Source of the DNA: Membranipora membranacea
Lineage: Eukaryota > Bryozoa > Gymnolaemata > Cheilostomatida > Membraniporidae
Reading direction: 5' to 3'
Assembly: GCA_914767715.1 (NCBI GenBank)
Contig: OU612068.1
Coordinates: 5,456,001-5,520,000 of the forward strand
Length of the DNA stretch: 64,000 nucleotides
Part shown: in pieces, positions 36,220 through 48,200 of the stretch
Layout: the number at the start of each line of letters is the position of its first letter
How positions within the stretch are numbered: the first letter of the stretch is position 1
The notes under the pieces: model-generated
What the model was told of the DNA's origin: nothing
Seen by the model: the letters and a program-made list of their open reading frames with translations, nothing else
The model's database searches: none
Translations under genes and position numbers: made by a program

Positions 36220-39110
36220 ATGGTGTCTATGAGATTCGTTGCAGTGATTGCTGTACTGGTTTTACCAATAATAGCCGGTTAGTAAAGTATTCTAGTATAG
36301 CATATACACTAGATGTTTACTAGATGGCTAGCAAGGGTGGAACTCGATTTAATATGAACAAGATTTTAACTTTTGTCTGAATGGCTAGCAGACACATAAT
36401 ATTTTGAACACATCTGAACTAGCAGGCGGAGAATAAAAAAGGGTGTCTTGTCTTGTCTTACATTCTTCAACAAGTTAACAACTTTAAAGGGGGAGGGGTT
36501 ATACAATGACAAGGGGCTTCTTTTGTTAGATAATTTACATCATAGGGTTTTACCATTCCAGTCAAAAGGGATGATGAAAACCAGCTGTTGTGGTAAAAAC
36601 AGTTATCATAATAATCAAGAAATTAAGTTAAAATTGAATTGAAAAAAAAGTTAAATAACTAATTGTAATAAGGATCAAAAACTGTTTGTTTACCAACATC
36701 TGTGATTTCCTATCTAGAACCAGATGTATGCACCTGTGAAATTTCTGGAAATCTGTACACACCTCTGCTTGAGACCGGTTGTCAGAACTTTACTCAGACA
36801 GATCTGAGCACTACCACCACAACCACTCTCTCCTGTCCAGGAAGCCTTGTCTTTGATCTCGAGCTATGCATCTGCATCTGGCCTGAAGATGCAACCTGTG
36901 CTTGCCGTGGTAAGCAGACTCTTATATTTATGTTTATTTATTATATATTTATTTTTTGTTGTGTTCCCATTATTCAAAGCAGCTTTTGTACAAAATATCA
37001 TTAAAACGTTTCAATATTGGCCACAGGATATGCCGTTCAGAAGTTTTCACCTGCTCGAATAAGTGGTTTTGTTCGAATGAATTGCAATGAGCTGTCTTGT
37101 TAGCTCAAGGTTTTTATGTATGATCAATTCTTTGTTGCTACAAGAGACACACTGTTAAGCAAACCATTATATTTCAGGCAACACTATTTTGGTCCTGACC
37201 TAATGGAATTCAAGGTTAGCTTGATTGCTAGGTCGAATAATGTCAAAATATACTCAACGGTTGGAAAAAACTTTGATCCATCTTGCAGCAAGATTGCCTA
37301 ACTGTAAATTCCTTCCACTTGTTAGACGATCTTCCAGCTTCAACTGCATACCCAACTGCCGGACCAACCCAGCGACCAACCCAACCACCAACTCAGCCAC
37401 CAACTCAGCCACCAGTCACCACTACCGCCGCACCAGTCGTCTGTGAGCAGGCTCTCGATGCATCCTACGCCGAGTTCCTTGACCTTGCTCAGAGTCAAAG
37501 ATGTGATGAGTGAGTGTATTTATATGTAAAATCTGATAGGATTGTTGTGAATATTTTGGTCACTTGTATTTTTCAGGCTAGAATTATTAACAAGAAACGT
37601 TGGCCATAATTTTATGTATTACATATTATATGTGATTTTGCCTATATAACAATGCAAACAACTGAATTCTTGTGCAATTTGGGGTAAACCGGTATTGCAG
37701 CAACTTGACAATTAACAGGCCAATTTTTGTTTTGACAAACGTTATTGAGATTTGAAATAATATAAATAAATAATAAACAAATAATAATTATTAAATATAA
37801 ATATAAACATCAACATGCATGGTTCATTTAAACGATTGTATGTGTGAGAGATTTGTTATACTCGATTGTTTTAATCAATTTTTTTTACGCAGAGCTGCCC
37901 AGTTGGAGGCCGATATCTACGCTGTCTGTGTTGTGAATGACCCAACTGCTCTCGCTATACTCTCATGGAGATATCTAGCTGTCAATATCGGATTCTGTCA
38001 GACTCGCGGACTCTCCGAGGGTAAGCAATTAATGAAAAAATGTATTCAATTTATCCAGGATTCCTAATCTTGCATTCTGATCGGCTAAAATAACTGCCTA
38101 GTGCTCCTTTTTCCATCCATATGTAGTAGTAACTCACTGGCATTCACTGTGACAATGACCATTATGCATAGAAAAACCTGGTCATATAGATGCGCTCTGA
38201 ACTTCATCAGACAATACTATAAAGTTACATGCGTGTTGAGTGCCCTCCCACCACCGAAAGAAAAAAATGTTGTTACTAACATATATGGACAATTTTTTTC
38301 GTAGCTTTGTATCAAAACATTGCTAGTTTCTCCTGTCCAGTCGTAGTCCAGTACATTTCTGCTCCACAAGACAGGGGACCCAATAATGTATTCTGTAAGC
38401 ATACCAGTCAAGTATCAACTTCCGATAATAATATACTAACGATCTATTCTATATGTGAGAGAATTCTCCTCATTATTGTAATGTTTGTAATGTTTGTAAT
38501 GATTGATTATAATGCAGGATGTGAGCTGCTGATTGAGTGTGTCGACCTCCTCTCTAGACCAGGATTCAGTGCTGCCAACTTTGCTTCTAACGTTGTCTGG
38601 TAAGTATTTATCGTATATTTGATTGAAATCTGTGTTATAATATATAATCACATATATGCATGAATATAATGTATGTTTTGGTGTTGTAATACTGTGGCAT
38701 AATTGGACCAAAAGTATTTGTGATTGCCTTCTCATGTTAAAACAGAGAAAGACTCAAACCCTTGCCTGGGACACTAACATGAGAGCGTTTATAATGTAAG
38801 GTAATATAAAGGGAAAATGAGGTTGAATTCTTGAAATGTCTTATGTTCTTCCACTATCAAAAGAAACATTGATGTTGGAACTACGTACAAACGGGCTGTT
38901 TCATGATTCTACTGAAAGGGCTTGAGTTGAGACGGCCTCTGATTGTACTTATTATGTAATTACAGCGAGAACTTGGATGCTGCTAGCACTTGTCTGGAGT
39001 GTGCTTACAACAATGGCTGCCCAGTAGCATCTACCTATAACAATGAGCTGATCGCTGCCACCCCTACTATGTGCCCCCTCAGGAGAACCTTCAGCTGTAG
39101 CGCCCCTTAA
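36220..39110 (+). CDS. Secreted cysteine-rich protein with Pro/Thr linker
   Basis: Exons: 36220-36277, 36718-36909, 37326-37509, 37893-38020, 38305-38394, then about 38518-38599 and 38966-39110 (stop); the junction at 38394/38518 is problematic. The first exon encodes a signal peptide (MRFVAVIAVLVLPIIAG). A cysteine-rich segment follows, whose end (CPGSLVFDLELCICIWPEDA) resembles the C-terminal half of a chitin-binding type-2 (peritrophin-like) domain. Next is a mucin-like linker of repeated PTQPPTQPP. The remainder, from VVCEQALD to SCSAP, has regularly spaced cysteines and is unfamiliar to me. The protein is probably extracellular. AATAAA at 39227-39232 is a plausible polyadenylation signal. 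It converges on the DM13 gene. Confidence 0.75.
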
Positions 39111-39576
39111 TTCATTATTTTACTGAGTGAGATTTGAGATAAAATACATCCACCTCTTTTCTATTTGTTGATCAAATTCCTCTTTAAATGGTTACTCAAC
39201 TAAACTTGTTTTTTAGTGTGAGTCATAATAAATGGTGATGCATTTGTGGTAAAACTATGTATGACTTGCATATCTATCGTGCAATATTTTCTACAAATGC
39301 ATTTTGATATGGGACCTTCTATGATTCATGGTGTTTGGTTCAATGTCACCACCAGAACCGCACTTTGGATGAATATGAATATTCTCTACATTTGAACTAC
39401 TTATAACTGTGAACTAAAATTGCCCCCTATACCATACCCTATAAAAGCCAGCAAACCCGAGTAATACAGTCTGTATTGAGAAAATCTAACATGTAAATAT
39501 ATAATCTTCAAAAAAGTTTCAAGTATAACACTTACTGGCAGAAAAACCACAGTCGACATGTGAACAATAGGTTTTG

Positions 39577-39870
39577 TTTTATTCATTATGAAAAATTTAA
39601 GAATGGAAATGAAAAATACAATTACAATACAATGTTATGTCAGTCCAGAACTTTGCTATCTTGCCATTTGATGAATCAAATAATTACACAGTTATTCATA
39701 CTGGCGATTGGTTTGCGCTCGTATTGCAAGATGCGAGTGTATTGCAGTAATAAAACAAATGTAGCAATCACATCAGCGATCACGTTCTTAGTTTTGAGCT
39801 TTTCTCTGTTGTCGTCTCTCCATAATACATTGTCTATTACCCCGGCAGCGAATCCTAGGTTCCAGTAAAC
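39577..39870 (-). other. Possible terminal exon of the DM13 gene
   Basis: On the minus strand a strong acceptor (CCTTTTTCAG) ends at 39871, and TTTATT on the plus strand near 39577 gives AATAAA on the minus strand. A good donor (AAAA then GTGAGT) exists just before the assigned stop of the DM13 gene. Splicing there would replace the last four residues with a 27-residue tail ending in this exon. Whether this is used is not clear. Confidence 0.4.
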
Positions 39871-40097
39871 CTGAAAAAGGTCATGATCATGAGTAATTTT
39901 TCCAGTGGTTTACATGCGTTTGTCTCTGGCGGTTTTACCCAGCATGAAAGTTTATACATCAAACTCTAATAAACGGAATATATAGCGCTTACAAACAGAG
40001 CAGCCATGAAAGCGTGGAAAACCAAAAAAATGTAAGATGTATTCAAGACGATGTATTATTTTGCAAAAATTATCCTCATCAATTACTTAATAAGTAG

Positions 40098-43000
40098 TTA
40101 CCACTCACTTTTATCAAAGTATACTGGTACATTTAGAGGTTGAGGGAAGAATACGTTTCCAAAGTTTGCTTCGGCCCTGGCGCACCACATACTGAGCCAG
40201 GACAGGTTAGCGAAAGACAGGTTCTCTGGGAGTGTGAGTGTTATGTCCTCTCCAGTGTATTGTCTCGCTATGTCAGTACTACAATCACAATAATATCATC
40301 AGAAGCTCATCACATGGAGAAGACAAGGAATATCTGTGCAACATCAATCTATATATGAGGTTACAGTCCAGATCAACTGTTTTGTAGCATCTATTAGTTA
40401 AAACAATGGCAATCGAGTTTTCACAACATGGTTTTCAGCGAGCCCAGTAGAGTTTTTTCTTATACATCTTATTATTTGCATTTCAGCATGTAGTGATGGA
40501 TAAAATCTGCTATACCACTTCATATCGAAAAGCTTGACTGTTACGTTGTGCCGCTGAGCTTGTAAAATTACACTGACACAGCCCATCAGGTTATTTGATG
40601 ACTAACCTTTGTCCAGTCTCGTCAGGGATGATGCCATAGGGGAACACTTGTGTCATAACTTCAGGAGTTACACCAACATAAAAGTATGTGGCTAAAATGA
40701 CAAAAAGACAATTCAAGATATCTATGAATCAAAGTGAAGGCTACTCCATATCACCTCTACCAAAGCGTTTAGTGGCATCAGAGAGTTCAGGACAAGCTCA
40801 CTGGTGTCGTGCATAAACCAAGAAAATAGAAAAAAGTTACATTCGTATTATTTGACCATTTAAAGTTTTTTTAATAAAGTTATGTAAATACGTATAAGTA
40901 TGAAAGAATTTCATAGCTTCATGGTGTCTTGTCATGAAGTCGCAATGATCATGTCAAGATCAGTGTTAATCATAGACTTAATATAATTGTATTATATATA
41001 TATATATATATGTATTTATATATTATATACTATTATTAAGTCTATGGTGTTGATATATCATTTGAACTGAATGTGAGGTCACACTTACCTGGTCCTGTGC
41101 CATCATAAGTGTAATTCCTAATCATGATTTGTCTGTCGTTGAGCACAGTTACCTCCCCTGAGCTAACATCCTTATTTAGCTGAGAAAACTCTCCAATCAT
41201 CTGTGGAGCTGGATATTCAAACCCAGGCTGAAGTTGTACACGCCCAACGGAACTCTATACAAGGACAGATTATATTGTGTATGATAATCAATTAGTGAAT
41301 AATTACACATACTTAATTTTTAGATATGGTATCATAAAAAAGTATCAATGAGTGAATGGGTTGATGTTTTATTTCAGATGACTAGTTTTGTGAAGATATG
41401 TGGATGGATGGATGGATTTATTCAGTCAAGAAATAAAAATTTCTCGATAAAAGTCTTGGGGCTGTGCTAAAATATCTAGTATTCGATAAAAGGTCTTAAA
41501 ATATGGCATAAAAATGTGCTGTTATGAGACTTCATAGGCTAGAGTTAGAAGAAGTTTGTTCCCTCTGTGGTGGCGGAGGGATATTGCAAATGTTTGGTAT
41601 CAAGGCGCGGCGCCTCGATAACAAACATTTGTAATATCCCTCCACCACCACAGAGGGAACAAACTTGTTCTAGGCTATAAGATGGTTTATTATATTGCAG
41701 CTATTGGTGCCTAACAAACAGAATATAATAGTTTGGACACCATAGAACCAAGCTGAAAATAGTGTGCTAATTTACCCTTCTTTGCCTGCAGTAAACAGCA
41801 ACATACTGGAAATCGGCGAACACCATTCCTTCAGGTAGCTTCAAAATCTCACCATTATACTGCCTTGCTTGTTGCCTAAAACAATAATTCAACCAAACGT
41901 TATAATATGTAATACAAATCAGACAATATAATGATGAAGCTGGCATAGTCGACTCAGTTGTCCATCTTTGTAAGGCAACCAAGGAGTGCATCACAAAGCT
42001 TTGCACATACTAAACTTCATTTATTATTGAATTACTCAACTGCATAAAAATCAAAATCACAGATATTACCTTCTTCCGTTTAACATGAGCAGCTCGACAG
42101 CGGTTGGGTCTCTTCCGTTAGGCGAGGCCTGTTTACCTGCGACAAGTCTGTGACCTGATAATATAGATGTTGCTTTGTTAGTTTGTGCTTGTGTTGACTG
42201 AAAAGGTCAGAGATGGCCGCCATTCGTGATCAACAGTTTGTGTCTATATGATCAGACTGGAGCTCAATAATGTAAGGGATGTCATGTGAAGGTTATCTGA
42301 TTTTTGCCCGCAGCTAGCCCTATATGGCGTGTGGGATAGTGCTGGCAACCGCCTAAGGCCGCAATCGCCGGCCGCGATCGCCATCCCAACGCCAATAAGG
42401 GCTGGCTGTTTTTTTGGGGTGATACGAACAACTGTCAAACATCAAACAATAAGCTGAGGTAGAAACGACAATACAACATTCAACATCAAACAATAGGAAT
42501 GATATACCATTATGTTTACTAGTACTGTAAAAAGACAATTGTGGTAGGTTTGGCAAATTCTAAAAAGATAATTTCATTGTACAGATAATCTATAATATTA
42601 CTGATTTATTGCTGCTAACTTACATCTTTGAAGACCCGAAGTGGAGAATCCAACAATTTGTAGCTTATGGTCATTTACTGCGTAAATATCTCCGGTGAGG
42701 GACGAGCCAGCACCCCATCCCATTTGCATCAGTTTTCCAAAGTATGGAGGGTTACTCTGAGCAAGGGCTATAAAATAAGATATCAGAGGTATAGTATGTT
42801 CATCATGGTGATATTGTATACAGCTTAGGTAAAATGTTTGATGGTAGAAATCAAATAAAATTGTGTTACTTTAAGGAAAATAAGCTCACCGGCCTTAAAT
42901 ATACATGTACATATATTATAAAATTGATAACGATTATCTTCATGCATTGTTATTATATTGTAAAGGTTATATCAACGGAAAAAAAAGATGTGAAGAATAG

Positions 43001-43330
43001 ACATCGGCTTCAATGAAGCATCATGCAAAACTAAATAGCCAATAAAAGTGTTAACAATAAACTGCTCAGGGATAGAAAAAATGCCCGCTCCTTCTCGAGG
43101 TGTAGTATCTGCAGTTAAATCACATCACTGCAGGTATATAAGCTGTCAATATAACTATTGATGCCAATAACAAAAGAAAGAAAATGATAATGATAATGAG
43201 TGACTAAAATAAGATCCAAAGTTATTACTGTTTTTCCGAGATTTTAATTAAGTTAGGTGTTACAAATATGAAAACAGATCTTACCGTATCCAAAAGTTGC
43301 CAACAAAGACACAAAACTTAGAAAATTCAT
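40098..43330 (-). CDS. Secreted protein with two DM13 domains
   Basis: Minus-strand exons: 43330-43285, 42767-42624, 42154-42070, 41875-41776, 41254-41089, 40691-40607 and 40263-40098 (stop), summing to 264 codons in phase. Exon 1 encodes a signal peptide (MNFLSFVSLLATFGYAL). Two DM13 domains follow. The first (residues about 35-145) has LTGDIYAVNDHKLQIVGF and ILKLPEGMVFADFQYVAVYC. The second (about 160-255) has GEVTVLNDRQIMIRNYTYDG, ATYFYVG and ITLTLPENLSFANLSWLSMW. DM13 domains occur in extracellular and Skeletor-like proteins, often beside DOMON domains, and are thought to have a redox or electron-transfer role. No DOMON domain is visible. The first domain lacks the YFYVG block that the second retains. 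The acceptor of the last exon (GCGAG) is pyrimidine-poor but is required by phase. Confidence 0.82.
40973..41047. repeat. AT-rich palindrome with (TA)n core
   Basis: CATAGACTTAATA at the left and TATTAAGTCTATG at the right are inverted around a TA-rich core. It lies in the intron between the last two-thirds of the second DM13 domain and its first third. It is either a tiny MITE or a cruciform-prone microsatellite. Confidence 0.65.
41535..41678. mobile_element. MITE family C, almost perfect foldback
   Basis: Arms of about 65 bases (containing GTTCCCTCTGTGGTGG and CCACCACAGAGGGAAC) meet at a GGCGCGGCGCC centre. The terminus AACTTGTTCTAGG resembles the family B terminus, so the two families may share a mobilising transposase. 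It sits in an intron of the DM13 gene. Confidence 0.8.
42311..42408. mobile_element. GC-rich foldback element (family I)
   Basis: GCCCTATATGGCGTGTGGGAT at the left is the inverted counterpart of ATCCCAACGCCAATAAGGGC at the right. The core is GC-rich (GCCGGCCGCGATCGCC) and stands out from the AT-rich intron of the DM13 gene. About 100 bases, non-coding. Confidence 0.65.
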
Positions 43331-44467
43331 TTTTAACAAGTGCTCAAATTTTCCCTTTTGAAAAAGTCCAATCTAAGCGGAGTCAATCACACTTATGCCG
43401 TTGGTTTCGATGGTTCCAGTTTTTATATTAAACGGAGCCTTGGTGTTTCCTCTAGTAATAATGACACAACAAAAATTCAACCAATTAACCTTCAAATAAG
43501 CCAATTTTTATTCGAAATTAAATGACCAAATTAAATCTTATCGATTATTTAATGGGGTAATCCAAATAGATAACAAGATTATGGCTTAGGTAGTTGAGAT
43601 TCTTTCACCATCATGATTTTTTACATTCAGTTGCAAAAGTTTGTGGCGCCACACAATAAATCTCTAGTGTTGACATTCCAGGCTTAAAAACCAGGCAATA
43701 AGCCACCTTCACCTACACATTAATATTGAAACATAGTTCCCGCCTTTATGACTAGGCGTAAAACTTGTCCAGTAAAGAGGACAGAATTGCTTAATCTACA
43801 CTACTAATCGATAAGATTAGGATTTACGAAAAATAACTTGACAATAACAAGACTAAAATACTTAAAATCAAAGAGTAGAGCCACTCCGACGCTCCTCAGC
43901 TTCCTCCTTCACACTCTACAGGAGAACAGTAATCACAGGAGGAGATTTCTACCATATCACACAGGCTTGAAACAGCAAGATTAATGTCCAGCCTATAATA
44001 TTAGCTCAACCCCTTTACTTTATCTAATCTCCCACCTCAGTTAGGAGAAGTTAGCGCTAGCTGACAATCCTAGCATTAAGTTACCATCAAACTAGTTACA
44101 CAACCCTAGCTAGCCTTTCCTTCTCTAGGGTAAGTGATATGAGTAATTGATAAGGGTTGAAACTAAACATGACAAGGAAAAAGGTGACTGCCAAAAACAG
44201 CGATTAGATCTGTTTGATCCCTGCACTCAAATATCTATTATTAATGAGGCTCAGCGGATAAGCAATCGCTGAAGATGACTTAGCAAATCTTTGTAAGCAA
44301 ATCTTTGTAAGCGCTCGAAAATAGACAAAACTCTTAGCAAAGATACCATATGAATTACCCGCAAATGTACGATGTACGTTGTAGTTGACATTACATAAAA
44401 TGTTTTGTCAGTTTGAAAATAATCCAGCATTGAACACACACTTTAAAAAATACCAAGTTCTCTCTAC
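43331..44467. other. 5' flank of the DM13 gene, no gene seen
   Basis: Contains the presumed promoter of the minus-strand DM13 gene. I found no coding exon or recognisable RNA gene. Confidence 0.45.
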
Positions 44468-44882
44468 TAAGAACTTGTTCGGGTTCTGGTAAACGCGGAA
44501 AGGCGGAAAATCAGTTTCATCGCGGAAAATCGTTTTTCACCTTGAATTTCATGATGATGCTAAAAAAAAAACTACTGGAAAGACATTGAGACATCACCAC
44601 TGTATCTATCATATGAGTGTTTTTGGTAGTCAATTGAAAAACATTTTTTTTTTGGAAAATGCGGAAAATATTTTTTTCCTCAAAAATTGATCTCAAAGCA
44701 TAGAAAATGAACTGTAACCCATTAAGATATCATCCCCATCATCTAAAGGCCTGAATTTCAGGTTTTTCATTTTTGGAAAACGCGGAAAATCGTTTACGGT
44801 TTTCAAAAATGCGGAAAATCGTTTTTCCGCGATGAAACTGATTTTCCGCCTTTCTGCGCTAACCAGAACCCGGAACTTGTTA
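44468..44882. mobile_element. MITE family D with CGGAAAAT repeats
   Basis: Long inverted ends of about 65 bases: GAACTTGTTCGGGTTCTGG at the left, and CCAGAACCCGGAACTTGTT at the right. The motif GCGGAAAATCG recurs several times inside on both strands. No coding capacity. It lies between the DM13 gene and the 3' end of the MARCH gene. Confidence 0.8.
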
Positions 44883-45220
44883 GGCTTGCATTTAGCCCTT
44901 ATATGAAATTACGAAACTTTAGTTGTGCCACGATAGCTGATTTTGTTTCACATAAATTTATTTTATTCCATTGCGATTGATAGAAAGCTTGCCCCCTTTG
45001 GTTGGTGTATTATTAGGGATAGACGATATTCATCTGATTTTTTCACCGGAATAAACATGAAGTAGGAACAAAAACGGCTCTCTACCTCATTGCCACAGAT
45101 TCAACATTATGGATATTTTTTGCCTCATGATATTTCATGAAAACATACAAAGGATCAGTTGGGGAGAAGAAACTTGGAATCTACTTTACTAATTTTTTTA
45201 TTCCTTATTCTATTCTACAA

Positions 45221-48200
45221 TCACAGTTTTGTATCTTCAACCTCGTAGAGGTTATCAATCTCATTGTCTAACTTCTTTCTTTGTTCTGCTGCTGCTGTTG
45301 CTTTCTTTACCCTAAACACAGCCTCGGTGCCAGCAGGCAAGTAGAGCGTGATCTGTTCCTCATCGATGGATGTTATGTCGGGTCGAAACGCTAATCCCCT
45401 GTTTGTAGATGCTGTATCACTCAGATCAATGACTTCATGTAGGTGAGGCATAGAGTTGTCACTTGTTGGTGTACCAGGCATGAATCTAGTCTTGTTTCCA
45501 GTTTGATTCTATAAAATGGATGAGATAGTATGATTACCGGGAATTGCCGCAATCATCAAAACATTCCTATCACTAGAATTCCGATTTTGTAGAATTTGCG
45601 CCAGGAAGTTTAATTCAGTTGTAGTTAAAGTGAGCAGACCGCTACCCATTTCTCACCAAGAAGGGCATCAATATTTTGAGATCAGATCACTCTGATCAAT
45701 ATAGTCATGATCTCATCTCACTGGAAATTCAAAATATGTTGCATTATGTGATTCTCATAAAGATGCTCGTCATTCATCCATAATAATAACTGTGCCCTCT
45801 CATCTGACTACAGGATAGCGTTATAGACACAGAATACACTCGTTTCAGAAACAGCTAGTCGCCATTTAATTATAAATTATGTATGTAATAGAAGCTTACT
45901 TGGTTGCCAAATTTGATCTCCTGTTGTGGTACCCCTCCTCTTTTATAGAGCTGATCTAAGGCCCCAACCGATCTGGTGACATGTATCAGAGGCCTCGAGT
46001 CATGAAGATGTGAGCTAGGGGTGGTGGGTAGTACCCCCGCTAACCTATTATCTGATAGAAGCTGTGGGTACGGTTTTCTTGGAGGCGGAGTAGATGGAAG
46101 GAGGTGCTGCATTGATGAGGGGACAGATTTAAATGGTCTTTCGACAGGGTTGGAGAGATTTTGGCTTGAATTGACTTGAACTGATGCACTTCTTTGCAGT
46201 CCTAGCCTAACCTATGAAATTGAATCCTATGTTTTTTATCTTTGAAGAAGGCACAACATACTTAGAGAAGTATATTTGTTTAAAAAAACGCTAAAAATTT
46301 GTGCTTCACAAAAAAAAGAAAAACAGAGTTGCACAAGATACGTTTATTACAACAACCGAGTACAGTATCTTTTTACACTTCTTGGTGTGTGTATTTCTCA
46401 GCGTTGTGATTTGATAGATCAACCAACCGCATGTGACGAAAAAATTCAAATGCCTTAGCTAGAAGAATTCAGAATAATATTTTTTATCTGAAAAAACTAA
46501 GATTGTGATTCTTTATCCCAAACTTACATCCCCTTGCTCGCTGGAAGGCCTACTGCTGCTACATGAAGTGTAACCACTACCAAAGTCAGTCACTGATTTA
46601 CATCCATCATGCGGCAGCACTATTATATTTTGATTAAGCATCTTCCATCTGCTGGCGATTGGTAACAGGACTAACTTAATCTCCAGTAGAGCGAGGAGTA
46701 GACATAGACCATTCAGGGGACCGTAGGTAATATACACCATCATACGCATAGAGGGAGTGTTGAAAAACTAGAATGTTCCAAATATAGAAGTGGTACACTT
46801 TTTCTATGTTCAAATGAGAATATCTTACTAATGCTGAAACACAGTTTCAATGTCGGTCTGTTGTATTACGACTGTATTTTCATAAAACTAAAAAATATTT
46901 TTGAAAAGCTGAAAGTCAGTCAGTCAATTCTTTGAAAATGGCAGCCTAGGTTACATATTTATTATGCACTTTAAAAAAAAAATTCATAACTTGACTGATA
47001 TTGGGTTGTATCCATATGTATACATGCATAAATACTATTTATTTCATTATGGTTGTGGCAATCTCAACCCGATAAAGTTATATTTTATTTTTTATTTGTC
47101 TGTCGGACGATACAATCAATGCGCGTTTGATTAAAATTAGCTGCGTCATTTTGGGCTATTCGATAGAAATTAATTCCAATAAACCTTGAAACTTTCAGAT
47201 AAAATAAATGGCTACTACCAACAAGTATATCCATTTGGTAGTTGTCAATTATTTCATCTTTTTTTTTTCATCCTTGAAAGTTTCAAGGTTTATCAAAATT
47301 AATATCTATCAAAAAGCCCAAAGTGACGCAGCTAATTTTGATCAAAGACGCATTGATTGCATAGTCCGACTTACAGATCAATAATAAAATATCTCTATAT
47401 CTGGGTGGGATTGCCACAACCATAAAGATACAAATAGTATATACTCGTGCACGTTGGCTTCGTACATACATAGGACACCCGCCCATTACGAGGTAGATTC
47501 AATAACGGTCTTACCGTAGAATAGCCAACAGCTGCACCACAGAAGACAAACCTCCACCAGAGTATTGAGCCTATCATTATAATCAGACTACAGGCTAGTA
47601 ACATGATATGTAACGCCTCGTCACAAGTCACCTCCGTCATACCCCACTAACAATCAGAGATCCAATCAGCAAAATACAGAGTGCTAGTATAGATATTAAT
47701 AGACATGGAACACATTCACTATAAATTTTCAACCCGTGAATATACAAAAATCTGTTATCGTTTTCATGCACTATGGTAAACGTGCAATTAGTTTGAGGGC
47801 TAGAATGGCTGCATGTAGTTGTAATCTCATTTCATCAATTAATGTATTTTTCCTTTAGCAGCAAAGAAATTCTCTGAGGTTAATAACAATACCAATAAAG
47901 TAAGAAAGATAACGGAATGCCTCAAGATCCCACTGGCAACTGTTTAAGTCCTCAAACAAATTCACAATATAGCATAAAAGAGGAAATATAATTCACAAAA
48001 AATCCAATGACGAGCAGGAGCTTAGTTGATTGGACTTACCTCTTTAACAGGCTTGAAGCCAACTTTCTTCAGGTTATATCTAGCCTTACAGATCTCACAC
48101 TTTCTCTTGTTGCTATAGTTGACCCATCTCATTATGCAGTGAGGGTGGCTGAAGGTCATAGTTCCTCTACACCTTTATTCATAATGAAAAAGGTTTTAGC

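Noticed and set aside
39700-40040. Minus-strand hydrophobic open frame (VYWNLGFAAGVIDNVLW and continuation) that might be a separate membrane protein
   Set aside because: The only candidate upstream exon has no acceptor before an in-frame stop; the frame overlaps the likely terminal exon of the DM13 gene, so a separate gene is not supported.
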